From: Hydrogenoanaerobacterium sp032017025
Lineage (GTDB): Bacteria; Bacillota; Clostridia; Oscillospirales; Ruminococcaceae
Assembly: GCF_032017025.1 (NCBI RefSeq)
Contig: NZ_DALZQO010000012.1
Coordinates: forward strand, 1 to 64,000
Direction: 5' to 3'
DNA: 64,000 nucleotides
Shown here: piece by piece, positions 1-7,505 of the stretch
How the letters are laid out: every line of letters starts with the position of its first letter
Position numbering within the stretch: the first letter of the stretch is position 1
Notes under the pieces: model-generated
Databases searched by the model: none
What the model saw: only the letters and a program-made list of their open reading frames with translations
Told to the model about the DNA's origin: nothing
Program-made: the position numbers and the translations under genes

Positions 1-53
1 TGCTGAAAATACTTGGCGGGAAGCTGCCTGGGAAGATAAGTCGATGCCGACAC
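1..53 (+). rRNA. rrf: 5S ribosomal RNA, 3' end only
   Basis: The first ~53 bases match the 3' third of a clostridial 5S rRNA: the loop E/helix IV stretch (TACTTGGCGGGAAGCTGCC) followed by GGGAAGATAAG and a terminal GATGCCGAC that would pair with the missing 5' end. The gene starts before the window, so an rRNA operon probably lies just upstream. The exact 3' end is uncertain by a few bases. Confidence 0.75.
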
Positions 54-58
54 TTGGT

Positions 59-88
59 TGACTGAAAGACAGAAATGTTTTTCAGTCA
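59..88 (+). other. hairpin between 5S rRNA and tRNA-Asn
   Basis: A perfect 9-bp inverted repeat (TGACTGAAA / TTTCAGTCA) lies between the 5S end and the tRNA. The T-tract after it is interrupted (TTTCCCTTTA), and no promoter fits between it and the tRNA 13 bases later. A processing stem in a 5S-tRNA co-transcript, or a leaky terminator, is more likely than a full terminator. Confidence 0.5.
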
Positions 89-101
89 TTTCCCTTTATA
101 T

Positions 102-177
102 TCCTCCTTAGCTCAGTCGGTAGAGCATGCGGCTGTTAACCGCAGGGTCGTTGGTTCAAGTCCAACAGGGGGAGCCA
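102..177 (+). tRNA. tRNA-Asn (GTT)
   Basis: Full cloverleaf of 76 nt. The 7-bp acceptor stem TCCTCCT/AGGGGGA has one G-T pair. The anticodon arm is TGCGG-CTGTTAA-CCGCA with anticodon GTT, the T-loop is TTCAAGT, the discriminator is G, and CCA is encoded. It is probably transcribed with the upstream 5S rRNA, because only about 13 bases separate it from the intervening hairpin. It is followed directly by a terminator. Confidence 0.97.
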
Positions 178-216
178 AAAAGCAGTCTGATTATATAATT
201 AGGCTGCTTTTTTTAT
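178..216 (+). terminator. terminator of the 5S/tRNA-Asn transcript
   Basis: Stem AGCAGTCT / AGGCTGCT with one G-T pair around an AT-rich loop, followed by seven T residues directly after the tRNA CCA. Confidence 0.85.
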
Positions 217-313
217 TTCTCTCAAAGTAAAGGTGGCAAGGCTGGTGCATTGTATCTAAATGATAAGAAAGAGACACTTAAATAGGGGGTAGACCCTTTT
301 GTGGACTTAAAAC

Positions 314-353
314 AATAAAAGTGCCTGCATGCAACATGCAGACACTTTTATTT
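314..353. terminator. bidirectional terminator-like hairpin
   Basis: AATAAAAGTG-C-CTGCATG / CATGCAG-A-CACTTTTATT with a CAA loop: a long stem with one mismatch, flanked by A-rich and T-rich arms so it could end transcription from either side. No intact gene feeds into it now, so it may be left over from a lost gene. Confidence 0.6.
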
Positions 354-381
354 GTTTGAGGTGTGTTTTCTTGAGGAGGGT

Positions 382-431
382 AGAGCTTATACCCATAAAC
401 GCTGCGGCTGCGTTTTGTTTGGGTATGCTCT
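382..431. other. nested hairpin of unknown role
   Basis: The outer stem AGAGC-(TT)-ATACCC pairs with GGGTAT-GCTCT, and inside it an AAACGC / GCGTTT stem closes on TGCGGCT. There is no clean T-tract on either strand, so it is not a typical terminator. It lies about 100 bases upstream of the lexA promoter. A small structured RNA is possible but unproven. Confidence 0.35.
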
Positions 432-535
432 TATTATAAACCATTAGAGAATTTGTTTGTTAAGGTGCTGTAAACAAAGGTTTAATAATCGATAGAAAAA
501 TTATAAACAATATAATCCAATATTTACATCAGAGG

Positions 536-576
536 GCAAACGTATGTTTGCATCAAAGGTTAGAATATGATATGAT
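536..576 (+). promoter_or_regulatory. lexA promoter with overlapping LexA (SOS) box
   Basis: -35 TTGCAT (548-553), 17-base spacer, -10 TATGAT (571-576). A perfect inverted repeat, GCAAAC-GTAT-GTTTGC at 536-551, overlaps the -35 element. It fits the Gram-positive LexA pattern of two half-sites around 4 bases and implies that LexA represses its own gene. A related box (AAAC-ATTT-GTTC) lies in front of recA at 48953. Confidence 0.8.
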
Positions 577-607
577 AGAAGCAGTAAAATAGGGAAGGGT
601 GCAAGCA

Positions 608-1189
608 ATGTTGGATCAAAAGGCACAAAATGTGCTGGAATATATCAATGAGCGGATTAATGAAGGCGTACCGCCGTCTGTAAGGGAGATTTGCGCAGAT
701 TTGGGCATTAAGTCCACCTCCACGGTGCATAAATATCTAAAGCAATTGGAACAGGAGGGCTACATTGAGCGCGACCAGAACCTTAATCGCTCTATTAAAA
801 TGCCGGGTGCCAGCACGACAAAGGTTCCTTTGCTGGGCACCGTAACCGCGGGCTTGCCAATTCTTGCAGTTGAACAGATTGAAGAATATATCCCCTATAA
901 AGCACGCTATGGCAGCGATAAAGACCTGTTTGCCCTGCGCGTTCGCGGAGATAGTATGATGAACGCTGGGATTTTGGACGGCGACATTATCGTGTCTCGC
1001 AAGGTAAGCGTTGCAGAGAATGGGCAGATCGTTGTTGCAATGGTGGAAGATGAAGCCACTGTAAAGCGTTTTTATAAAGAGAAGGGGCATTTTCGCCTGC
1101 AACCCGAAAACGATGCTTTTGATCCGATCATTGTAGAGGATGTACGCATCTTAGGCAGGGTGGTTTCAGTTATGCGTTTCTACGAATAG
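608..1189 (+). CDS. lexA: LexA, SOS transcriptional repressor
   Basis: LexA represses DNA-repair genes until RecA filaments trigger its self-cleavage. The protein has 193 residues. An N-terminal winged helix-turn-helix (about 1-66, PPSVREICADLGIKSTSTVHKYL) is followed by an S24-type autoprotease: cleavage site Ala81-Gly82 (VTAGLP), nucleophile Ser116 (RGDSM) and general base Lys153 (TVKRF). ATG 608 is chosen because AGGGAAGGG ends 8 bases upstream; a GTG at 599 overlaps that site. The gene stands alone behind its own SOS-box promoter and converges on a lipoprotein gene only 6 bases away, with no terminator visible between them. Confidence 0.97.
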   Translation: MLDQKAQNVLEYINERINEGVPPSVREICADLGIKSTSTVHKYLKQLEQEGYIERDQNLNRSIKMPGASTTKVPLLGTVTAGLPILAVEQIEEYIPYKARYGSDKDLFALRVRGDSMMNAGILDGDIIVSRKVSVAENGQIVVAMVEDEATVKRFYKEKGHFRLQPENDAFDPIIVEDVRILGRVVSVMRFYE

Positions 1190-1195
1190 TGTCGG

Positions 1196-1918
1196 TTAGA
1201 ATTCGTCCTTATCTAAATTTAGGTCGTTGGCGATTTCATTTGGTTTGAGATCTTTCGGACGTTTAATTTCATTACCCTTGTTTACGCCTGAATAGCGGAA
1301 CAGATAAGTGCTGATATTTTCATACTCATTAGATTCATAATTAAACTCGTATTCCTTGATTTTGATGCTCGAAATAATATGGTTTTCATCTGCTTGCCCT
1401 ACAAACGAATAGTAAGTATTTTTGTCCTTACTTTGTATCACAGCTTCCAGGCGGTAGCTGCTTCCGTCTTTATATACGTAATCTGACAGAATATTATTCC
1501 CTTTGAAAAAGTTTTCACGGATGCCGACGAAATCCTTTTGCTGTATGCGGTTGTATTTGCTGAAGGTGTCGATAAACCAGTTATTTTTATACTTATAATA
1601 ATACGTATCACCGTCATAATAATCGTAAGGCGGATAATGCCAGAAAACAAAAGGATTACGGTCGCGGTAGACGAGCTGACGCTTGCCTGCCGTGGTTGTA
1701 TTAAATTTAATTGCGGTTGATTCAGATGTACAGAACTCGAACCAAGAGTGGGTGCTGTAATGCAGCTTAACAAGCTCGCCCGACTCCATTTTGTTAATAA
1801 AATCCGAGTATACTGCGGTGGCTCTAAGCCCTTCTACAGGCGTTATTTCCTTTTGTGTACAGGAGGCCGAGTAGGATAATAATATCATGAGAAATACGAT
1901 CAAAATGGATTTTTTCAA
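1196..1918 (-). CDS. putative lipoprotein of unknown function
   Basis: 240 residues. The N-terminus has a short charged region (MKKS), a hydrophobic stretch and a lipobox-like SYSASC, so a lipid-anchored extracytoplasmic protein is expected. The rest is rich in Tyr, Asp and Lys (for example YYDGDTYYYKYKNN near residue 100) and looks like a beta-rich secreted domain. I do not recognise a family. Translation probably starts at TTG, since GGGAGAT lies 6 bases upstream. The gene is monocistronic, convergent with lexA and divergent from typA. Confidence 0.7.
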   Translation of the reverse strand: MKKSILIVFLMILLSYSASCTQKEITPVEGLRATAVYSDFINKMESGELVKLHYSTHSWFEFCTSESTAIKFNTTTAGKRQLVYRDRNPFVFWHYPPYDYYDGDTYYYKYKNNWFIDTFSKYNRIQQKDFVGIRENFFKGNNILSDYVYKDGSSYRLEAVIQSKDKNTYYSFVGQADENHIISSIKIKEYEFNYESNEYENISTYLFRYSGVNKGNEIKRPKDLKPNEIANDLNLDKDEF

Positions 1919-2123
1919 GGCTATATCTCCCTTTCCGGCTTAGATAATTACATTTTACACCAAAAATTTGAAAAAGTACACAAAAACAGGAGAATCAAAG
2001 ACATTTTGTTTAGTTAAAACAAGATATTTTTGTGCATCTGTAGCAAAATGACGAAAAAAGGGATATAATTATATGCGGTATGAATAGAAAAGCTAGAAGT
2101 CTGATATTGAGGAGTAATCGAAT

Positions 2124-3944
2124 TTGATTAGAGAAGATTTACGCAATGTAGCAATCATAGCTCACGTTGACCACGGCAAGACCACACTGGTAGATGAAAT
2201 GCTGAAACAAGGCGGCGTTTTCCGCGACAACCAAGTGGTTGCGGATAGAGTTATGGACAATAACGACCTTGAGCGCGAGCGCGGCATTACCATTCTTGCT
2301 AAGAATACGGCGGCTCACTACAAGGGCGTAAAAATAAATATTATCGACACCCCGGGGCATGCCGATTTTGGCGGTGAGGTTGAGCGCGTTCTTAAAATGG
2401 TAAACGGTGTGCTGCTGCTGGTAGACGCCTTTGAGGGCCCGATGCCGCAGACACGCTTTGTTTTGCAGAAGGCACTTGAGCTTGGACATAAGATTATTAT
2501 CGTTGTAAATAAAGTAGACAAGCCCGGTGCACGCCCCGCTGAGGTTGCCGATGAGGTGCTGGAGCTTTTATTGGAGCTTGATGCCACCGAAGAGCAGTTG
2601 GAAAGCCCAGTGGTATATTGCTCGGGCAGAACCGGCACTGCGACTATGGATGCTAGTGCAGAGGGCGAGGATCTTACCCCGATGTTTGAGACCATCCTCT
2701 CCCACATCCCCGGCCCAGAGGGCGATGCAGAAAAACCGTTGCAGATGCTGGTTTCTTCCATCGACTACAACGAGTATGTCGGTAGAATTGCCATTGGCAG
2801 GATTGAAAACGGCAGCCTGAAGGCAAATCAAGATGTTACCATTTGCGATTATCACCAGGATAGAAAACCTTACAGAAGTAAGGTTGTGAATATCTATCAG
2901 ATTGAGGGCCTGAAACGTGTACCTGCGACTGAGGTTTCGGTTGGCGACATTGTTTGTTTTTCGGGCGTTGAGAACATTACCATTGGCGATACCGTTTGTC
3001 AGCTGGGGTTAGAAGAGCCCCTGCCGTTTGTAAAAATTTCAGAGCCAACGGTTGAAATGACCTTCTCGGTCAATGACAGCCCATTTGCGGGCAGAGAGGG
3101 CAAATTTGTCACCTCCCGTCAAATACGCGACCGCTTGTTCCGCGAACTGCTCAAAGACGTTTCGCTGCGTATCAACGAAACAGAAAACACCGACAGCTTC
3201 CGCGTTTGCGGCAGAGGTGAGATGCATCTGTCTATCCTCATTGAAACCATGCGCCGTGAGGGTTATGAGTTCCAGGTAAGCACCCCCAAGGTTCTCTACA
3301 AAGAGATTGATGGCAAGCTGTATGAGCCCATGGAGGAGCTGGTCATCGATGTTCCCGAGGAATCTTTGGGCTCTGTTATGGAGAAAATGGGCTCTCGTAA
3401 AGGCGAGCTTACACATATGCAGCAGGTGGGCAGCCGCTTCAAGGTGGAATTTATCATTCCGTCCAGAGGCTTGTTTGGCTACCGCAGTGAGTTTATGACC
3501 GATACCCGCGGTGAAGGTATTATGAACGCTGTATTCCACGATTACCAGCCGTTTAAGGGCGATATTCCAACACGCGCTACAGGCTCGCTGATTGTGTTTG
3601 AAACCGGTGAATCGGTTACCTATGGCTTGTACAACGCGCAGGAGCGCGGTGTGCTGTTTATTGGTGCGGGTGTACCGGTGTACGAGGGCATGATTATTGG
3701 CTCCAACCCCAAGGGCGATGATATGGCGGTGAACGTCTGCAAGAGAAAGCAGATGACCAACACCCGTGCTTCGGGCAGTGATGATGCATTGCGCCTGGTT
3801 CCGCCGCGCCGTTTGAGCCTGGAGGATAGCCTTGAGTTTATCGGCGATGACGAACTGGTGGAGGTAACCCCTAAGAGCATTCGTCTTCGCAAGAAGATTC
3901 TTGACAATAACCTGCGTATGAAATCAACAAACAAAAAGGTTTGA
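2124..3944 (+). CDS. typA: TypA/BipA, ribosome-associated GTPase
   Basis: This translational GTPase of the EF-G/LepA superfamily binds ribosomes and supports growth under stress and 50S assembly. At 606 residues it is full length for the family. Seen motifs: G1 AHVDHGKTT (about 14-22), switch I ERERGITI, G3 DTPGHADFGGEV, and G4 NKVDKP. Domain II, the EF-G-like C-domain and the basic TypA C-terminus (KSIRLRKKIL) follow. TTG 2124 is the start, with GAGGAG 9 bases upstream. A TATAAT at 2064-2069 could be the -10 of its promoter; its -35 is weak. A strong terminator follows the stop codon. Confidence 0.95.
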   Translation: MIREDLRNVAIIAHVDHGKTTLVDEMLKQGGVFRDNQVVADRVMDNNDLERERGITILAKNTAAHYKGVKINIIDTPGHADFGGEVERVLKMVNGVLLLVDAFEGPMPQTRFVLQKALELGHKIIIVVNKVDKPGARPAEVADEVLELLLELDATEEQLESPVVYCSGRTGTATMDASAEGEDLTPMFETILSHIPGPEGDAEKPLQMLVSSIDYNEYVGRIAIGRIENGSLKANQDVTICDYHQDRKPYRSKVVNIYQIEGLKRVPATEVSVGDIVCFSGVENITIGDTVCQLGLEEPLPFVKISEPTVEMTFSVNDSPFAGREGKFVTSRQIRDRLFRELLKDVSLRINETENTDSFRVCGRGEMHLSILIETMRREGYEFQVSTPKVLYKEIDGKLYEPMEELVIDVPEESLGSVMEKMGSRKGELTHMQQVGSRFKVEFIIPSRGLFGYRSEFMTDTRGEGIMNAVFHDYQPFKGDIPTRATGSLIVFETGESVTYGLYNAQERGVLFIGAGVPVYEGMIIGSNPKGDDMAVNVCKRKQMTNTRASGSDDALRLVPPRRLSLEDSLEFIGDDELVEVTPKSIRLRKKILDNNLRMKSTNKKV

Positions 3945-3974
3945 TAACGAGATCAACCTTGTGCATAGAGATTA

Positions 3975-4009
3975 AGGGCGATTGCAGCTTAGCTGCAATC
4001 GCCCTTTTT
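3975..4009. terminator. terminator after typA
   Basis: AGGGCGATTGCA / TGCAATCGCCCT perfect 12-bp stem followed by TTTTT. It sits between convergent genes (typA and the lipoprotein at 4022), with A residues on the opposite arm, so it may work for both. Confidence 0.85.
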
Positions 4010-4021
4010 GCAATTTTCTTT

Positions 4022-5176
4022 TTAGTTATTACCTATGATTTGGAATATTATTTTTTCCTCAATCTGCTCAGGTTCAATATACATGTTATCATACAATTCT
4101 TTGTCTGCTCCGCTTTTATAGGGGTTTCCACCGCCCCAAGGCTCAGCTAAAAACACATAGGAATTATTTTGCCCAAACTGAAAACCAATCGGAGTTTCCC
4201 TGTTTTTAACAATTTCCCAAACATCCAAGGGAACGGCATAAATGCTAAACAGGGGTGCAGCTCTGTCGTCTTTGTAGTAAAATCCGACGTATGTTCCCAC
4301 GCCGTCTGTTTCTTGAAAAAACAATTTGGCAGCCTGCGCAGTGTAATTATTCGCCCATATTTGCGGAAAAGCAACTGAAAATGCCAACTCGTTGTTAACG
4401 TATTCGGCGGGTGTTCCTGTGTTAATACTTTGTTTGGTGGTAAAATCAGAATCGATCTGCTGTGGCGATGGGCTTTGGTCGGTTGTGTAGCCGATATACC
4501 GGTAACCACCGCCCTCCAGCAGCCGCACTGAAAGAATCTTATATTCGTTTGGCATGGCGTAAATCCTATTTTCCTCGTTGTAAACCAAAGTCAAGTAGAG
4601 TTTTAAAACATCGCCTTCACGTTCTGTTTTAAATAGTACAATTTTAGGCGTCTCCCCAATGCCACCACCACCGCCTATAGTATAACCCTCATACTTTGCA
4701 TCGTATGCTTTTGCGGAGCGAAGATATTCCGTGGTAACATCAAAATATTTTTGTGCTTTGCTTTCGTAATCCTGCTTTTTAATAAACCATCCCCTGTCTT
4801 CTCCGTAGGGGGAAGCATACTTTACAGCTCTTTCTTCATAAGATAGGCCTTCATTCCATAACTGACCCAAATACCACGAGAAATAAGCATCGGCAGGCAA
4901 TGGGTTTTGCTCATCCCAGTCGCTGTGCCAAAAAAGGCTTGCCCCTTTATGTGCAGACAGTTGATAATCGCTAATTTCAGGAATGTATGCGCCGTAATTG
5001 ATTAGAATATCGCGGTAAAGGGAATCCTCCTCATTCTTCGCCGGTCCAGAGGCAGAGCTTGAGGAGGAGGAGGCTTCAATAGCCGTTTCGCTTACAGTAC
5101 TTGATGGCTGCTCATTTCTTGTACAGCCTGCAATCAAAAAAGCAGCCGCTAAAACTACGAAAATTCTTTTTAGCAT
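4022..5176 (-). CDS. putative secreted lipoprotein
   Basis: 384 residues with a clear type II signal peptide: MLKR, a hydrophobic core and lipobox LIAGC. A Ser-rich spacer (about 36-45) precedes a globular domain with several Trp/Tyr-rich blocks (WHSDWDEQNPLP, WYLGQLWNEG). The C-terminal half (AFSVAFPQIW ... YVGFYYKDD) has a feel common to clostridial surface lipoproteins, but I do not recognise a named family. GGAGGGG lies 6 bases upstream of the ATG. It lies downstream of the membrane protein gene at 5274 in the same direction and may share its transcript. Confidence 0.75.
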   Translation of the reverse strand: MLKRIFVVLAAAFLIAGCTRNEQPSSTVSETAIEASSSSSSASGPAKNEEDSLYRDILINYGAYIPEISDYQLSAHKGASLFWHSDWDEQNPLPADAYFSWYLGQLWNEGLSYEERAVKYASPYGEDRGWFIKKQDYESKAQKYFDVTTEYLRSAKAYDAKYEGYTIGGGGGIGETPKIVLFKTEREGDVLKLYLTLVYNEENRIYAMPNEYKILSVRLLEGGGYRYIGYTTDQSPSPQQIDSDFTTKQSINTGTPAEYVNNELAFSVAFPQIWANNYTAQAAKLFFQETDGVGTYVGFYYKDDRAAPLFSIYAVPLDVWEIVKNRETPIGFQFGQNNSYVFLAEPWGGGNPYKSGADKELYDNMYIEPEQIEEKIIFQIIGNN

Positions 5177-5273
5177 TATTGTTCCCCTCCATATCTGTAA
5201 ATCTGCTTTGTATACTCAAAGGCTATTGCCAAATCCATCACAGAACTTGGGGAATGCAGGCCCGTGGAATGCC

Positions 5274-6032
5274 CTACCGCATAGCGGCAAAGATCACATA
5301 CAGCACGCCATAAACCACCGGCTGGTGCAGCAGGTAGATAATGAAGGTGTTGCGCCCTAAAAACGCCATCAGGCGGCTGTGGGGGCGGTAGAACCATGCG
5401 GGGCACTGCCCGTTTTTAATATACACCCCCGCAAAGGTGCCGCCAAGGTACCATAAAATCCATGGTAGCAACGGAAAATAGTCCGACGACCAGAACTCGG
5501 CATTGGGAAAACCAAACGGAAAAAGAAAATTAGTAGAATACCATGCGACAGGCAGGTTCATTTGCCACCCGCGCATACCCCAGTAGCCCGATTGTGTGTT
5601 GTAGGTGAGAAAAAACAGCACCGCACATACAATCAAACCGGCGAGAGGGGGAATACGGTCTAAAACGGGCTTCATCAGCGGGAACAGCATCATGCAAACA
5701 CCGAGCAGATGTAAGATGCCGAATAGGACAATCTGCGAGGGCAGAAACAGCCATGTGGCCAATGTCATAACCATGCCAAAGGCAAAGCACTGAGCGCCGC
5801 GCTTGAGGTTGCTGCGCGAAAAGCGCGATGCAACGCCCGAAATAAACACAAAAAGCCCCGCGATAAGGAGCTGAAGGTAACTGGTGAACCTCCAATGGAA
5901 AGCGGGGATATTCACCTCGAAGATATAAACAAGGTCATAAAACAGATGGTAGAGCACCATCAGAATGATGAATACGCCCCGAACTTCATCGATCAGCCAT
6001 ACGCGGCGGCTCAAATCCTTCTTCTCAAACAT
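5274..6032 (-). CDS. HGSNAT-like integral membrane protein (DUF1624)
   Basis: The 252-residue polytopic protein starts with the hallmark of the heparan-alpha-glucosaminide N-acetyltransferase catalytic family: RVWLIDEVRGVFIILMVLYH. The conserved His lies in the first helix. About seven hydrophobic segments follow. Bacterial members are predicted to move acyl groups across the membrane onto extracytoplasmic glycans; the substrate is unknown. ATG 6032 is preferred because GATGAGG sits 9 bases upstream; an in-frame ATG at 6050 would place that site inside the gene. A DUF4358 lipoprotein gene lies just upstream in the same direction. Confidence 0.8.
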   Translation of the reverse strand: MFEKKDLSRRVWLIDEVRGVFIILMVLYHLFYDLVYIFEVNIPAFHWRFTSYLQLLIAGLFVFISGVASRFSRSNLKRGAQCFAFGMVMTLATWLFLPSQIVLFGILHLLGVCMMLFPLMKPVLDRIPPLAGLIVCAVLFFLTYNTQSGYWGMRGWQMNLPVAWYSTNFLFPFGFPNAEFWSSDYFPLLPWILWYLGGTFAGVYIKNGQCPAWFYRPHSRLMAFLGRNTFIIYLLHQPVVYGVLYVIFAAMR

Positions 6033-6089
6033 AGCTTTATACCTCATCATAAATTACCGCTGCCCAAAGCGGAGAAGGCAGTGCTGCCG

Positions 6090-6602
6090 TTACCCGGGTA
6101 TTTGTTCAAGTATAATGGTACGTGCAGCGTCTACGTCGGCGAGCATTAACATAATTACATAATCACCGCGGGTAAAAATCTCCGCTTCTTTGGCAATGCG
6201 GAACGAATCGTGTACATCGTAGTTCTCAAATTCAGCCACACGGTCAGCACGGCGCGTCTCTAGGGCCTCCTGTACGGCTTCCGTTTGGCCCTCAGCAGGC
6301 TTGATGATTGCCACATCGGCAACGCCGTAGCGCCCCGAAGAGTAGCGGATAGCGTATTTCTGCACCATATCCGGCTCGATGTGGAATAAGTTGGTGAGGT
6401 CCTTCTCGGTTGCGGATTGCAGCTCTTTCATTTTGATGTTCTCATAAATAAGGCTCATCACATCCCCAAGATTCTCGGGCTCGGTTTGCGCATAGGCAAC
6501 CGATTTTTCACTCGGCTGGGGGGCATCTTGCTCCTCCTTGCCGCAGGCTGTAACAGAAAGCAGCATTATCGCTGCCAATAATAGTGCAACAATCTTTTTC
6601 AT
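6090..6602 (-). CDS. DUF4358-family lipoprotein
   Basis: 170 residues with signal MKKIVALLLAAIMLLSVTAC and lipidated Cys20. The remainder matches the DUF4358 pattern of clostridial lipoproteins: a helical segment (LGDVMSLIYENI), then a beta-alpha fold with ADVAIIKPAEGQ and a C-terminal YVIMLML strand. Function is unknown for the family. ATG 6602 is chosen over 6614 because GGAG lies 6 bases upstream. It is the first gene of a probable minus-strand unit with the HGSNAT-like gene, 57 bases apart. Confidence 0.8.
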   Translation of the reverse strand: MKKIVALLLAAIMLLSVTACGKEEQDAPQPSEKSVAYAQTEPENLGDVMSLIYENIKMKELQSATEKDLTNLFHIEPDMVQKYAIRYSSGRYGVADVAIIKPAEGQTEAVQEALETRRADRVAEFENYDVHDSFRIAKEAEIFTRGDYVIMLMLADVDAARTIILEQIPG

Positions 6603-6822
6603 AAGCATCTCCATTTGTTTTTGAGCAATTTGAACTCTATTAAAATTATAAACGTTTTCGCAGGTTAGTCAAGTTTGGCATCGCTTTATAAAAAAAGTTT
6701 ACAGTTTTATGATGACAGGACGTTCTTCCTTTTGGCTATCACATATGTTAAAATAAATAGTAAAGCAATTTTTCACTTACCCTTTCCGGTTTGCTGCCGG
6801 GCAGAAACCATTGGGAAGGGCA

Positions 6823-6854
6823 GCATACCATAAAAAGCATTGTTTATGGTATGC
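6823..6854. repeat. 12-bp perfect inverted repeat in the leader of the NERD-like gene
   Basis: GCATACCATAAA / TTTATGGTATGC with an 8-base loop, 33 bases before the start codon at 6887. No T-tract follows, so an operator or mRNA hairpin is more likely than a terminator. Confidence 0.6.
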
Positions 6855-6886
6855 CCAAAATTCAGATGAAAAAAGGATGGATTGGT

Positions 6887-7477
6887 ATGGACGGAATGCA
6901 AATTGGAATTATGGTGGCGGTATGGGCCGCTATTGCGCTTGTGGTTGTTTTGCTGTGGAAGAGAAGAACAAGCGTTGCAGGGCAGTACAGGCGCGTAACC
7001 GGTACGCTTAAAAAATTTGCATCCATTCGCAGTTATAAAGTGCTGCAAGATATTACATTGGATTGCGGAAAAGAAACGGTGCATATCGACCATATACTGG
7101 TTGGCTTTTTTGGCTTGCTGTTTGTGAACACACAGGTAGAAAACGCCGATTACTACGGCGAAGAGCGCGAGGAATATTGGTCGGTAGTGAAAGACGACGT
7201 AAAAACACGCATTAAAAACCCGTTGAACGAGGGTATTGCCGCCATGGATGCAGCACGCAAAATATTTGCTAAAAACAACGTCTATAATATTCAAATGGAG
7301 CAAGTTGTGGTGTTTACCTCGGCATTTAAAAAGAATGTGTTGTATGTTAAGGATACCCTGCCCATTGTAAATGTACGCAAATTAGGCAGCCTGCTCTCGA
7401 AAACACGCTTTGAGAAGGATAACGGTGTGGATGTGGAGCAGCTAGTGAAGCTGTTGGAAGAGAATAAGGTGAAATAA
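6887..7477 (+). CDS. NERD-domain-like membrane-anchored protein
   Basis: 196 residues. One N-terminal transmembrane helix (about 6-24, IGIMVAVWAAIALVVVLLW) precedes a domain resembling the nuclease-related domain: D68-H69 in HIDHILVGFFGLLFV, then WSVVKDDVKTRIKNPLNE and a core strand VVVFTSAF. The position where active NERD nucleases carry a Glu-x-Lys reads Asn81-Thr-Gln83, so cleavage activity is doubtful. ATG 6887 is chosen because AAAAGGA lies 9 bases upstream. The next gene (RbsA-like ATPase) begins 28 bases downstream, so the two are probably co-transcribed. Its biological role is unknown. Confidence 0.7.
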   Translation: MDGMQIGIMVAVWAAIALVVVLLWKRRTSVAGQYRRVTGTLKKFASIRSYKVLQDITLDCGKETVHIDHILVGFFGLLFVNTQVENADYYGEEREEYWSVVKDDVKTRIKNPLNEGIAAMDAARKIFAKNNVYNIQMEQVVVFTSAFKKNVLYVKDTLPIVNVRKLGSLLSKTRFEKDNGVDVEQLVKLLEENKVK

Positions 7478-7505
7478 ACCACCCCAATGCAAGGAGGACG
7501 TAGCT

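Larger units (their letters stand above)
217..535. other. gene-poor stretch before lexA
   Basis: No convincing gene. It holds a short frame ending at 285 without a start codon or ribosome-binding site (possibly a gene tail), the hairpin at 314-353, and the nested hairpin at 382-431. The lexA promoter begins at 536. Confidence 0.6.

Noticed and set aside
217..285. Short frame ending GALYLNDKKETLK before a hairpin
   Set aside because: It might be the tail of a lost gene, but there is no start, no ribosome-binding site and too little length to judge.
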